Below are positions 45,923-57,209 of a stretch of 64,000 bases of DNA, piece after piece. The DNA comes from Flaccisagitta enflata. Lineage: Eukaryota; Chaetognatha; Sagittoidea; Aphragmophora. Location: assembly GCA_965153355.1 (NCBI GenBank), contig OZ231127.1, forward strand, positions 29,946,001 through 30,010,000. Reading direction: 5' to 3'. The position numbers were made by a program, and so were the translations under genes. How positions within the stretch are numbered: the stretch's first letter is position 1; every line of letters starts with the position of its first letter. The notes under the pieces were generated by a model. The model was given only the letters and a program-made list of their open reading frames with translations. It searched no databases and was not told the origin of the DNA.

Positions 45923-46288
45923 CTTCGTATCCAAATGATTAAAACATTTGCCACAATGTGGGCAGTGTTCTTTAAGATGATGGTTGCGAAGTTGTGCAGC
46001 GCACGTGTCATCAGCGCGGAAGCTCTGGTCGACGCAAAACCCACATTTGACAAACCCATGAGTCTTGATGACGGTAACAGGAGTGAAACGAACGTTCAAA
46101 GGCCGCTTTTCGGGTGCAATACATGTATTGGAAGATGCAGAGGGATGAACTTCTAATTTGGCTTTTTTTGAACCGGCCAATTTGACGTTTTTGCCCGGAC
46201 GCCCCTTGCCTTGACCGGAGCCCCGCTTTCTCCCGCGTTTTGGTACAGCGACATGTTCACCGGATGTTTCATTTCCAGCGTGATCGAC
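45923..46288 (-). CDS. Zinc-finger protein, penultimate exon
   Basis: 122 codons in phase 0 on the minus strand, from an acceptor CGTATGTCAG (46289-46298) to a donor GTTAGT (45917-45922). It begins VDHAGNETSGEHVAVPKRGR, followed by a basic Gly/Arg/Lys stretch (KRGRKRGSGQGKGRPGKNVK) that resembles AT-hook sequences. It then has one full finger (CGFCVDQSFRADDTCAAQLRNH-type) and the first half of a second (CPHCGKCFNHLDTK) completed by the next exon. Joining phase 0 to phase 0 restores a continuous protein. Earlier exons with the start codon are not identified in the window. Confidence 0.78.
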
Positions 46289-46466
46289 CTGACATACGGA
46301 AAACGAATCTTATCACGATGATGTAAGACAAGCATTACATATTGCATATAAGCGCATTTCAAGATGAGAAAAAAAATTCTTTTGATCCAGTACTGGGGAA
46401 GAATGCGGAAAGAAAGGATTGATCGATTGTTAGATTGGGAGGCAGAAACAAGGAGAAAGGCAAAGA

Positions 46467-46612
46467 TATTGATGATAAATCAAGAGCTCAGTCGGAAAAG
46501 GGTCACTGAAAAAGAAAACGCAGGCCTGTACATATTTGAGTTTTCCCCCTCCCCCTGGCAGGGAATCAGAGTTTGGAGATGGGGAAGGAAATCAAAGGGG
46601 GAAAAAGAGAAC
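46467..46612. repeat. 146-bp direct repeat, copy 1
   Basis: From TATTGATGATAAATCAAGAG to GGGGGAAAAAGAGAAC. It matches 47041-47186 with few differences; the two copies flank the heptamer array. Confidence 0.85.
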
Positions 46613-46689
46613 AGAAGAGAAAATTTGGGGAAAGTATAACTGTTGGCAGTACCAGTACCTTCTGCAGTAACTTCTGCTTATGGCCTTTG

Positions 46690-46985
46690 CTTTTTTGCCC
46701 TTTTGGCGTTTTGCCTTTTGGCTGTTTGCCTTTTGGTTTCTTGCATTTTGGCCTTTTATTTTTTTGCCTTTTGCACTTTAGCCTTTTTGTCTTTTGGTTT
46801 TTTGCCTTTTAGCCTTTTGGTTTTTTGCCTTTTGCCTTTTGCCTTTTGGCCTTTGGCCTTTGGCCTTTGGCCTTTGGCCTTTGGCCTTTGGCCTTTGGCC
46901 TTTGACCTTTGGCCTTTGACCTTTTGGCCTTTTGGCCTTTTGCTTTTTTGTTTCTGGCCTTTGCCTTCTGCTTTTTGGCCTTTGT
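46690..46985. repeat. (TTTGGCC)n heptamer array
   Basis: Degenerate CTTTTGGC/CTTTTTGCC units, with about ten perfect TTTGGCC heptamers at 46850-46912. A Phe/Leu/Cys-rich frame reading through it is an artefact. Confidence 0.9.
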
Positions 46986-47040
46986 GTGGATAAAAACAAG
47001 CGTGCAGTGGCTCTTGCGCTTGCCTCTTCTCTTTCCTCTC

Positions 47041-47186
47041 TATTGATGCTAAATCAACAACTCAGTCGGAAAAGGGTCACTGAAAAAGAAAACGCAGGCC
47101 TGTACATATTTGAGTTTTCCCACTCCCCCTGGCAGGGAATCAGAGTTTGGAGATGGGGAAGGAAATCAAAGGGGGAAAAAGAGAAC
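47041..47186. repeat. 146-bp direct repeat, copy 2
   Basis: Second copy of 46467-46612, suggesting a segmental duplication with a 428-bp spacer. Confidence 0.85.
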
Positions 47187-47985
47187 TCTCTTCTTTCTCT
47201 TCTCCCTTGGTGTCTGTGCTCTTTCTTCTTTCTTTTTTTTTTCGTTTCGTCTGTACATATGTTGGGCCTCCTCTGTGGTCTTGTTTTCTCCTAGTTCTCC
47301 TGGATCCTGGTTACGACACGATGAAAATTATCGTGACAGTTCAGTTTCACCAAGGTCAAAATTTTTTTGAATTTTTATCTGTAAAACAATGAATTTATAT
47401 GCTAGCATATATTTTTTCATGTGAGTAGCAAAAAAAATTAATGCAAAATCTCAAAGATTTAAAAAGTTACAGCTATTTTTCTCTTAAAAAAAAACTATTT
47501 TTGTTTTCTACACATTTTTACCTATTTCACTAAAAAAATGATGACAAAGTTTGTCAAAACCTTGTTATATTTATTCTGCAGTATGTTATTCAATATGAAG
47601 AATATAAAAAACCGATAAAATTTTAAAATTTTTAAAGATTTTTAGAGATTTTTAAAAAAAAATTTTTGCTAAAAAATGTTATTTTTGAATATTTTTTTAG
47701 TTTAAAATATTTCAATAGCCTATCAGAGCAGGAAAAATATGAAATAAAGGTAGACATAATAAATTGATGAAAAAATATACAATTTATAGTTAATTTAAAA
47801 AATTATGAAGATTCTATAGCAAAACGATAATAGAAAATAGTTAAAAACTTTTATTTCCAACAATAGATCAGCTTTTCAAGTTTAAATATTTTTTGACAGC
47901 TGGAAAAATACATAAATGTATGTAAGATTAATAAGGATATATGTGTATATGCATTAGAGGTCAGGTACACCGAAACTATCCATTT
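47187..47985. other. AT-rich unassigned sequence
   Basis: Very A/T-rich (47390-47860) with no reading frame of note. Confidence 0.45.
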
Positions 47986-47989
47986 GGCT

Positions 47990-48770
47990 ACTCCATCCAG
48001 GAGTGTTTTTCTTTCTAAACATATGAATTGATGTCCCCGGGGCCGAGAAAGGGAGTTAGGACGCAATTTCAAGGTCGCGCATATCAGATTTTTCTCACAA
48101 AAGATCATCATCTCACAAGTGTAAAAGTTGAAATACCCCTCTATCTTTGTAAGCACACTACTTCTAAACGAAAAAAGATAGAAGATCGCGCTTGGCGCCA
48201 TTTTAAAGAACACAAAAAAATCTTTCATTTCATCATGAATTTTGTCTAAATCGGTTGAAAAACAACTGAGGAACAAGCTTGCGAAGTTGGATGAAGTTTT
48301 AATAAACTCAAATAATTACTTCAATTTCACCCCTAACTTTGTAAGAATGTCATTTTTAAATGAAAAAAGATAGAAGATCGCGCTTGGCGCCATTTTAAAG
48401 AACACAAAAAAATCTTTCATTTCATCATGAATTTCGTCTAAATCGGTTGAAAAACAACTGAGTAATAAGCTTGCAAAGTTCGATGAAGTTTTAATAAACT
48501 TAAGTGATTACTTCAATTTCACCCCTAACTTTGTAAGAATGTCATTTCTAAACGATAAAAGATAGAAGATCGCGCTTGGCGCCATTTCAAAGAACGCAAA
48601 AAAATCTTTTGCTTCATCATGAATTTCATCTAGATCGGTTGAAAAACATCCAAGTAACAAGCTTCCTAAGTTGGATAAAGTTTGAGTGAATCTTAATAAT
48701 TCAATTTCACCCCTAACATTGGAAGCTTTTCGTTTTTTGGCGCCATTTCAAAAAACACAACAAATTAGTT
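47990..48770 (+). repeat. 192-bp satellite element, plus orientation
   Basis: It opens with CCAGGAGTGTTTTTCTTTCT, then ~3 tandem units of 192 bp, read from the recurring GATCGCGCTTGGCGCCATTT (48185, 48377, 48569). Each unit holds AAATCGGTTGAAAAACAACTGAG and a GGTGAAATTGAAG-like block in inverse. The same element is present in reverse at 58000-58885. Confidence 0.85.
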
Positions 48771-48925
48771 GTATGCGGGTGGGCTGGGTCAGTGTTGCGG
48801 GTTGGCAGGAGCAGTAATGTTGGTGATAATGCCCATAGATTGGAACAGAATTCACGTAATCCACAAAAATGTGATGCTTCAGTTGAGATAAGAACTGCAC
48901 ATCCAAATCTTTTGCTTCCAAATGG

Positions 48926-49030
<105 letters not shown>

Positions 49031-49384
49031 CAGACAATCATGCTCATGCACCTTTTTGTTTTTACAACCAACTTATGATCCTTCAGGCATACATATTGTT
49101 CTTCAGGATTTCTAAATTAATCAATCAGCCCTCAATTGACGCTGTACCCTCAATTTTATCAGGCATCGAAAGAGTGAATCTAGTCCTTTCTCTCTTGTTG
49201 GCACTTGTGTTGTTCTGTTCATACAGAATTGAAGATGCAGCCTTCCATCAGATTAAGTTGCATGAAGACCTTTTGAAGTTCAAGAAAGCAAGCAAAACAA
49301 GAAAAAACAGGTCGCCCAAGGGCAATATGTGGTCAGCGATACCCGTTGCCCTGCTTTGCATGATTGTGAATTAGTGTGAGGGGT
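49031..49384. other. Unassigned sequence
   Basis: A 99-codon plus frame (49075-49374) has a hydrophobic stretch but no recognisable domain or splice context. Confidence 0.35.
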
Positions 49385-50155
49385 AGCAGGGCATTGGCCC
49401 CAAAGGGGATGAAGTCCTGTAGAACACAGGGGGACTTTTGTTCGTCCTACCTGAAAATTTTGATGAGATGCTATAATCAGCTGATTGAAGATCTTCAGAG
49501 TATGAAGGCTTTTCTAAGGCTAACTTGAGGCTCAGGAGGCTAGGTTTGAGTCCATCAGGCGTGACAGGCCGGATTTGAGGCCTGACAGACCAGATTTGAG
49601 GCCTGAGAGGCCATATTAGAGAGGCTGGATTTGAGGCTTGAGAGGCTAGATCTAAGACCTGAGAGGGCTAATTTGAGGCCTGAGAGGGCTAATTTGAGGC
49701 CTGCAAGGCCAGGTGTGAGGCCTGACAGGCCAGATTTGAGGCCTGAGGGGTCAGATGAGGCCTGAGAGGCCGGTTTTGAGAGGCTGGAATTGAGGCTTGA
49801 GAGGCCAGATTTGAGGCCTGACGGGCCAGATTTCAAGCCTGAGAGGCCGGATTTGAGGCTTGAGATGCTTGATTTGAGGCCTGAGAGGCCTGATGGGGGG
49901 GGGGACGGATGAGTGGAAGAACAAACAGACGGACGGATGAATGAAAGTCCCCCTGTGTTCTACAGGACTTCGTCTCCTTCGAGGCCGCTGCCCAAAAACC
50001 TAGCTGATGCCATCATTGACAAAATGTCCAATCACTTGTGGTATACGGCGCAAGAATTCGTTGTTTTTGCGCTGGTCTCAGATCTTGTAACAAATGATGA
50101 TAAAATAGTCGCAAAAGCGTCAGATGGTCAGCGGTGCCCGTGCCCTGCCTGAGTA
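49385..50155 (+). mobile_element. Family 2 element, arm type B, complete
   Basis: Left: GGGCATTGGCCCCAAAGGGG, GATGAAGTCCTGTAGAACAC, AGGGGGACTTTTGTTCGTCC. Core: ~15 units of GAGGCCTGAGAGGCCAGATTT. Right arm: GAAAGTCCCCCTGTGTTCTA, CAGGACTTCGTCTCC, then GAGGCCGCTGCCC. Arms pair over >30 bp. A second tail in reverse (GATGGTCAGCGGTGCCCG, 50123-50140) follows and abuts another family 2 start at about 50178. Confidence 0.8.
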
Positions 50156-50159
50156 GGCT

Positions 50160-50275
50160 GTGCTTGAAGTTGAGGGGGGAGCAGGGCAGCAGCCCTGAAG
50201 GAGTCGATGACCTATGCTTTCACACATATAGGGAATTTTCTCCTCCTCCTCCTCCTCCTCATATATCAGATGTTA
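50160..50275 (+). mobile_element. Family 2 fragment, arm type A
   Basis: GGGCAGCAGCCCTGAAGGAG, TCGATGACCTATGCTTTCAC, ACATATAGGGAATTTTCTCC then TCC repeats; it stops at 50260-50275. Confidence 0.7.
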
Positions 50276-50689
50276 AAAGACTTAATCGTTTAATTCAACT
50301 AACAGCAAAAGATATAAATAGTAAAAAGTATCTCCAACTATCAATGGATAAGTAAACCTGGACTGTGGACCAGGCAAGACTTGTGCTTAAAGTCAACACA
50401 TGGTCTTGGCGGGTTTAGAGGCTTCCCATCACCCTTGCTATTACCCATACCAAAACATAGAGGAGATAATAGGAAAATAGGAGATTAAATCATAAAAAGT
50501 TTAATAAAGGTTGTGGTGGAGAAGATACAGTGGAGTGAAATGACAGTATTGATAGGACAGGTAAGGAAAGGTGAAGATGAGGAAGAGGATAGGTCATGTG
50601 ATCAACAGGGCTTCAGTGGTCAAAGGTACAGGTGAAAATAGTTGAAATAAAGGAAAAAACAAATGGTCAAAGAAGGTAAAGGCAGTGTA

Positions 50690-50985
50690 AGGTAGAGGTA
50701 GAGGGAGCATGCAATAAAATAAACAAAAGGTAGTGAGTGGGGTAGGTAGGAGGTAGGGGTTGGTAGGAGGTTGGGTAGGAGGGTAGGTAGGAGATGGGGT
50801 TAGTTAGATAGGAGAAGGTAGGATGTATGGGTAGAAGGGTAGGCAGGGGAAGGTAGGTAGGGGTAGGTGAGAGGTTGGAGTAAGTAAGTAGGAGGTAGGG
50901 CTGGGTCAAAGGTGGGGGTAGCAGAGTGGGTGGGAGGTAGTGGTAGGAGGGTAGGAAGAAGGTAGGGGTAGGTTGGGGAGAAACT
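50690..50985. repeat. G/T-rich minisatellite (GGTAGGTAGGAGGTAGGG)
   Basis: Irregular tandem GGTAGGAGG units. The minus frame through it (Pro/Thr/Tyr/Leu) is an artefact. Confidence 0.85.
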
Positions 50986-51059
50986 TAGATCAGGAGTAGA
51001 ACGAAAGAGTCTTATTCCAAACCAACCTTAAGGCTATGTAAATAGTACAGAAAATTGGG

Positions 51060-51420
51060 AAGGAATAAGAAAAAACTTTAAACTTTAAACTTAAAAACTA
51101 AAAACTTAAAAATTTTGAAAAATGAAAAAACTTTAAACTTAAATTTTTTAGAAAACTTAATTTTAAAAAAAAAAAAACTTCAAAACTTTAAAATTTTCTA
51201 AAAATTTCCAAAAAATTTTAAAGATTTTTTCAAAATTTTCAAAAAATTTTAAAATCCAAAAACTTAAAAAATTTTTAAAATTTTAAAAAAATCTTTTTAA
51301 AAAATTTTTTAGTTTTTTTCAAAACTTAAAGACTTAAAAACTTAGAATTTGAAACTTAAAATTCAAAACTTGAAATTGAAAATTTAACTAAAATGAAAAC
51401 TAGAAGTCTTGATTTTTGAA
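51060..51420. repeat. A/T low-complexity tract
   Basis: Runs of ACTTAAAA/AAAATTTT with almost no G or C, just outside the left arm of the large inverted repeat. Confidence 0.85.
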
Positions 51421-51576
51421 AAACCTTAAAAATATATTCAAAACCTGTGAAAATCATAAGAGCAACCGGTATATTACCTATAGTAAGTCAAGCAAAAGAG
51501 TAGGCAACAACTGCTAAAGTCTATGTAAATAGTACACAAGCAACAGTTGCCAAATGCTAAAATCATTGAAGCTATG

Positions 51577-52925
51577 TAAATTTGATGGTATGTTTTCCCC
51601 CTCATGTGCTCAAAACCCATGTACCCGATTGTTTTTAACTATTTTTATAATTTTACTACCTAGAACAAAAGATATTTGGGATTTTTGATCCATTTTAGGA
51701 ACCGCGAGTTCCATTTATTTATCACCACTCTAAAGTGGTTGTGGTAAAAATGTTGACATTTGGTCACTTTGGGCTCAAAATTGGGCCACTTTGGTTTTGA
51801 AATTTGACCCGAAATCTGTGAGATTATGAAACTAGAGCTCAAGAGCTAACCAGTGGTGCAATCCGCATGTTGCTATCGTTTTTTGTTAAAATTTGAGAGC
51901 TTTTCAAAGATGGAAGGGTATGAGGGTTTTTTTACCAGATGAATTTGGTGGTCAATTTTGACATTTTTTACTATTTTCGATATATCTCCGCTTTGGATGC
52001 ACAAATTTAGATGAAATTGGTGACCAAATTGAAGAGTTTTTGATGCTCTAACTGAATCTGGTAAAATTTTTGATCGATATGACCCTCAAAATTTTTGGGA
52101 GACTCTAGAAGCAGGTGCTAAAAAGTGAATTTTTTCGCCATTTTGGCTACTTTGGTCAAAAAATTTGGGCACTTCTGAAACAGAAAAACACAAAAAATCA
52201 GTGGGCAAATTAAACTTCTGTTCAAGATCTAACCAATGGTACAATCGGCATGTCAATAGGTTAAAGCATATAGATTTGGCAAAGCTTCAAAGATCAGTGG
52301 GTATGATAAAATGACATTTTTTGGTAATTTTGGTAATTTTGGGCTCAAAATCAGGCTACTTCCCTTTAGAAATTTGACCCAAAATCTGTGAGATTATGAA
52401 ACTAGAGCTCAAGAGCTAACCAGTGGTGCAATCCGCATGTTGCTATCGTTTTTTGTTAAAATTTGGAAGCTTTTCAGTGGAAGGGATGACCCAGATGAAT
52501 TTGGTGGTCATTTTGCTTCACGGTCTCTGATATTTACAACCCAGATGAAATTGGCGATCAAACTGAAGAGTTCTCTAACTGAATCTGATAAAATTTTTGA
52601 TCGATATGACCCTCAAAACTTGGGAAGACTCTAGAAGCAGGTGCTAAAAAGTGAATTTTTTCGCCATTTTGGCTACTTTGGTCAAAAAATTTGGGCACTT
52701 CCGAGATAGAAAATGACAAAAAATCAGTGGGCAAATTAAACTATTGTTCAAGATCTAACCAATGGTGCAATCGGCATGTCAATAGGTTAAAGTATATAGA
52801 TTTAGCAAAGCTTCTAAGATCAGTGGGTATGATAAAATGACATTTTTTGGTCATTTTGATCATTTTGGGCTCAGAATTGGGCCACTTCGCTTTAGAAATT
52901 TGAACCAAAATTCATGAGACTATAG
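51577..52925 (+). repeat. Left arm of large inverted repeat, ~570-bp units
   Basis: About 2.4 tandem units, seen from GGTGCAATCCGCATGTTGCT at 51852 and 52428 and a variant at 52953. The outer end TTTGATGGTATGTTTTCCCC matches the inverse of 55690-55712. The unit contains GACCCTCAAAATTTTTGGGAGACTCTAG and AGTGAATTTTTTCGCCATTT landmarks. No long open frame spans the unit. Confidence 0.85.
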
Positions 52926-53097
52926 AAATAGAGCTTAAGAGCTAACCATTGGTGCAATCAGCATGTTGCTATCATTGTTTGTTAAGATTTTAGAGCATCA
53001 CAAAGAAGAAGTATAAATGAGCTTGTGCCGGAGGTTTTTCAAAAATCTCAAACAAAAACTTTAATAGAAAAGATGTACATTAAAAATTCTCCCAATA

Positions 53098-53124
53098 TTT
53101 CGACCTTTATTCGGCCTTCGTCAG
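53098..53124 (-). ncRNA. Hammerhead-like core motif, Penelope-type (candidate)
   Basis: The minus strand reads CTGACGA, AGGCC, GAATAAA loop, GGTC, GAAAT: the two conserved cores of hammerhead ribozymes around a short stem (GGCC with GGTC, one G-U pair). There is an extra A after CTGACGA, and a convincing stem I or III is not visible. Penelope-like elements are known to carry minimal hammerhead motifs, and this lies downstream of an RT of that type on the same strand. Activity is unproven. Confidence 0.4.
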
Positions 53125-53769
53125 GGACTTTCACCTGAATTAACATGACAAATTAAATTCAGGGGTGTATGAAGTTCTCTAATCTTTGATTAGTTTCCCC
53201 CCCCTGCCTTTGATTTTCTTCCCCGCGACGCATCGCGTCGCGTTACAAAATCTATGATTTTCTTACCCATAAAGCAATAAAACAGTGTGTTTAAGGTTTA
53301 AATAGTGTTAAATTGTGTTTTACTTATCATGTTTTATGATTTTTTACTGCCAAAAGTTTTATTTTCCCAAAATTTTCTTTTTTTTCTCTTTTTTCCTCCT
53401 TCCTTTTCCTTCCCTTTCTCCAAACCCTTTGATTATTTTCCCCCCCCCCACCGGGGGGGGGAATACAGAACAATATACAGGCCTGCAAATTATTTAAAGC
53501 TGTGAAGACCATTGCAAAATGACATGTCATAACCCCTATTTCCTTCTTTTTTTCACCTTTTTTGAACTCCAATGAATAAGTTTTTTTCTGTGCGTCTTTA
53601 AAAAGTCTTCAACCCGCCAAAGATGAAGCAGTTCGTTTATCATAGCATCGTTTGATATAGCAATAGAAAGCAGCAAAAAATATCAAACAGTGCTGGGTTC
53701 TTCCTTGTTATATCAGTTGGTCCATTGGTCTGTCACATTTTGAAGATCAAGTCATAATAATGTTGTGAT

Positions 53770-55712
53770 CTCATGAATTTCAGATCAAATTTGTAGAGCC
53801 ATGTGGCCCGATTTTGAGCCCGAAATGAACAAAATGACCAAAAAATGTCATTTCATCATACCCACTGATCTTTGAAGCTTTGCTAAATCTATATACTTTA
53901 ACCTATTGACATGCCGATTGCACCATTGGTTAGATCTTGAACAATAGTTTAATTTGCCCACTGATTTTTTGTCATTTTCTATCTCGAAAGTGCCCAAATT
54001 TTTTGACCAAAGTAGCCAAAATGGCGAAAAAATTCACTTTTTAGCACCTGCTTCTAGAGTCTCCCAAAAGTTTTGAGGGTCATATCGATCAAAAATTTTA
54101 TCAGATTCAGTTAGAGCATCAAAAACTCTTCAATTTGGTCACCAATTTCATCTAAATTTGTGCATCCAAAGCGGAGATATATCAAAAATAGTAAAAAATG
54201 TCAAAATTGACCACCAAATTCATCTGGTAAAAAAACCCTCATACCCTTCCATCTTTGAAAAGCTCTCAAATTTTAACAAAAAACGATAGCAACATGCGGA
54301 TTGCACCACTGGTTAGCTCTTGAGCTCTACTTTCATAATCTCACAGATTTTGGGTCAAATTTCTAAAGGGAAGTAGCCCGATTTTGAGCCCAAAATGACC
54401 AAAATTACCAAAAAATGTCATTTTATCATACCCTCAGATCTTTGAAGCTTTGCCAAATCTATATGCTTTAACCTATTGACATGCCGATTGTACCATTGCT
54501 TAGATCTTGAACAGAAGTTTAATTTGCCCACTGATTTTTTGTGTTTTTCTGTTTCAGAAGTGCCCAAATTTTTTGACCAAAGTAGCCAAAATGGCGAAAA
54601 AATTCACTTTTTAGCACCTGCTTCTAGAGTCTCCCAAAAATTTTGAGGGTCATATCGATCAAAAATTTTACCAGATTCAGTTAGAGCATCAAAAACTCTT
54701 CAATTTGGTCACCAATTTCATCTAAATTTGTGCATCCAAAGCGGAGATACATCAAAAATAGTAAAAAATGTCAAAATTGACCACCAAATTCATCTGGTAA
54801 AAAAACCCTCATACCCTTCCATCTTTGAAAAGCTCTCAAATTTTAACAAAAAACGATAGCAACATGCGGATTGCACCACTGGTTAGCTCTTGAGCTCTAC
54901 TTTCATAATCTCACAGATTTTGGGTCAAATTTCTAAAGGGAAGTAGCCCGATTTTGAGCCCAAAATGACCAAATTTCCAAAAAATGTCATTTTATCATAC
55001 CCACTGAATTTGAAGCTTTGCCAAATCTATATGCTTTAACCTATTGTCATGCCGATTGTACCATTGGTTAGATCTTGAACAGAAGTTTAATTTGCCCACT
55101 GATTTTTTGTGTTTTTCTGTTTCGGAAGTGCCCAAATTTTTTGACCAAAGTAGCCAAAACGGCGAAAAAATTCACTTTTTAGCACCTGCTTCTAGAGTCT
55201 CCCAAAAGTTTTGAGGGTCATATCGATCAAAAATTTTATCAGATTCAGTTAGAGCATCAAAAACTCTTCAATTTGGTCACCAATTTCATCTAAATTTGTG
55301 CATCCAAAGCGGAGATATATCGAAAATAGTAAAAAATGTCAAAATTGACCACCAAATTCATCTGGTAAAAAAACCCTCATACCCTTCCATCTTTGAAAAG
55401 CTCTCAAATTTTGACAAAAAACGATAGCAACATGCGGATTGCACCACTGGTTAGCTCTTGAGCTCTAGTTTCATAATCTCACAGATTTCGGGTCAAATTT
55501 CAAAACCAAAGTGGCCCAATTTTGAGCCCAAAGTGACCAAATGTCAACATTTTTACCACAACCACTTTGGAGTGGTGATAAATAAATGGAACTCGCGGTT
55601 CCTAATATGGATCAAAAATCCCAAATCTCTTTTGTTCTAGGTAGTAAAATTATAAAAATAGTTAAAAACGATCGGGTACATGGGTTTTGAGCACAAGAGG
55701 GGGAAAACATAC
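53770..55712 (-). repeat. Right arm of large inverted repeat, ~570-bp units
   Basis: About 3.4 tandem units in the opposite orientation to 51577-52925, with AACATGCGGATTGCACCACT at about 54293, 54861 and 55430. It lies directly downstream (minus strand) of the reverse transcriptase ORF, 40 bp from its stop, so the units may be part of the retroelement. The spacer between arms is about 845 bp. Confidence 0.85.
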
Positions 55713-55752
55713 CGTCAAATGTAAATAGTCCACCATGCTTAAAGCAAAGACT

Positions 55753-57204
55753 CTAAGGTTGACTTAAGTAACTCAAAATATCACTTCGTGAGTCGAAATC
55801 GGGTACAGGCTGGGAGAAGGACATAGGGACAGGCAAGGCAGATTGACCAGATACAGGCTGAGAGGATGTAGAGACATCTAAAGCAGATTGACTGTCACGG
55901 CGTTCATTCATTATGCGTTTGAACCAGGCATTGAAATCAAAAGGAAGAGACCACTTTTGAAACTCAGAGATATACTTTCTTACTGCTTTACAAAATTCCT
56001 TTTCAAGCCGAGAGATAATGTAACCACGTCCTTTCAGAACAATACCTAAATGTCTAGTCCTTGTCTCAAAATCACAGCGATTAGAACACAACCTTTGGAA
56101 TCGAATGACCTGACTGTAAAAAACTCGATAACATAGACCATTATCAATGTTGCTTTCAAGGAAGGGAAAAGAGATGACTTCAAAGGGGAAATGATCTGTC
56201 TTACAATAAACCTTTGTAGTACAAATAGAGTTTGCAATGCTAACCTCCATATCAAGAACATTAGCCTTACTGGGATCTTCATTTTCCTGTGTTAACGACA
56301 AGCTCTGTGGATAAATCTCTGTAGCAATATCAATGAAGTTGGGACAATTAAGAGTAGTGCAATCGTCTCTGTAACGTCTGAAAAACTTAAGCCTGCAAGC
56401 ATCTTCCCTTAAACCGGAGGAGACCTTAGATTTAACGTAACGAAATTCATCAACCATCAAAGAGCAATCAGAGAGCCAACCGGAAATTTTGCCACCCATG
56501 ATAATACCTTTTACTTGCTGAAAGATGTGACCAAAAGCCTTGATATAAGTTTCTTTAACCAAAAAAGAAACCATATCTAAAACCTCACCAACTGTGTAAG
56601 AATCTGAGTCACTAGCATTGGAAACCCAACGTGCCTTATCATAATCTATCTTGATACAACTCTTACCGCTATTTTTACTCAAAGTGTCAAGCAGCCATCG
56701 GATGTTGGAAAGCAGATGTTCATGATCAAACAGAGTATAAAGTGTGGAGAAATCATTAATGGAAATGGAAGCAACCGAACCGTACGCACCATCAAACATA
56801 TCTTTCACTTCAGTACTAGTCTCGACATCGAAGCAATATTTAATACCTGAGTAGCTCTCATATACCTTACAAAGGTTTCGAAAGTGTGATTTGCACATCT
56901 TCAGGATCTTGGCTACTTTATCATCCAGCATAGAAGTTACAGTATTCACATTACCGGCGATATATCTCATTTTTGGTGGGTTTTTATGAAATTTAGGTGT
57001 TTGATATAGAACAGCTAGGTTGAGCTGTGAGCTAGGGGGAGTGATTGAAAATCTCAAAAGATCATTTTTTAATCTATCACAGACAACTTGTTCACTATCG
57101 GGGCAAAATGAATAAGTTTCATTACCTGGTGTTGGATTGTTTAAACCTAATTCTTCAGCTAATCTTAAGAAATAAAATTTTTTACAAGTAAATGCATAGT
57201 TGCC
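55753..57204 (-). CDS. Penelope-like reverse transcriptase, 5'-truncated
   Basis: The frame is open from 57204 (after TGA at 57205-57207) to a TAG stop at 55753-55755, 483 codons, without a plausible ATG near the start. The first residues GNYAFTCKKFYFLRLAEELG belong to the protein, so the N-terminus is cut off where a family 2 array begins. RT motifs are seen in order: LYQTPKFHKNPPKMRYIAG (LPK-HK-like), motif A SINDFSTLYTLFDHEHLL, motif B GHIFQQVKGIIMGGKISG, catalytic RYRDD, then NVLDMEVSIANS and TKVYCKTDHFPF. LYT, Q-x2-G-x2-MG and the LD...VYxKxD pattern are typical of Penelope-like elements. No GIY-YIG endonuclease follows; the C-terminus is Ser/Gln/Pro-rich. A related RT class cannot be excluded. 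Confidence 0.8.
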   Translation of the reverse strand, partial: GNYAFTCKKFYFLRLAEELGLNNPTPGNETYSFCPDSEQVVCDRLKNDLLRFSITPPSSQLNLAVLYQTPKFHKNPPKMRYIAGNVNTVTSMLDDKVAKILKMCKSHFRNLCKVYESYSGIKYCFDVETSTEVKDMFDGAYGSVASISINDFSTLYTLFDHEHLLSNIRWLLDTLSKNSGKSCIKIDYDKARWVSNASDSDSYTVGEVLDMVSFLVKETYIKAFGHIFQQVKGIIMGGKISGWLSDCSLMVDEFRYVKSKVSSGLREDACRLKFFRRYRDDCTTLNCPNFIDIATEIYPQSLSLTQENEDPSKANVLDMEVSIANSICTTKVYCKTDHFPFEVISFPFLESNIDNGLCYRVFYSQVIRFQRLCSNRCDFETRTRHLGIVLKGRGYIISRLEKEFCKAVRKYISEFQKWSLPFDFNAWFKRIMNERRDSQSALDVSTSSQPVSGQSALPVPMSFSQPVPDFDSRSDILSYLSQP

Positions 57205-57209
57205 TCATC

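Noticed and set aside
49075-49374. 99-codon ORF with a hydrophobic stretch, possible small membrane protein
   Set aside because: It has no homology I recognise, begins in repeat-flanked DNA and overlaps family 2 sequence nearby; not enough support.
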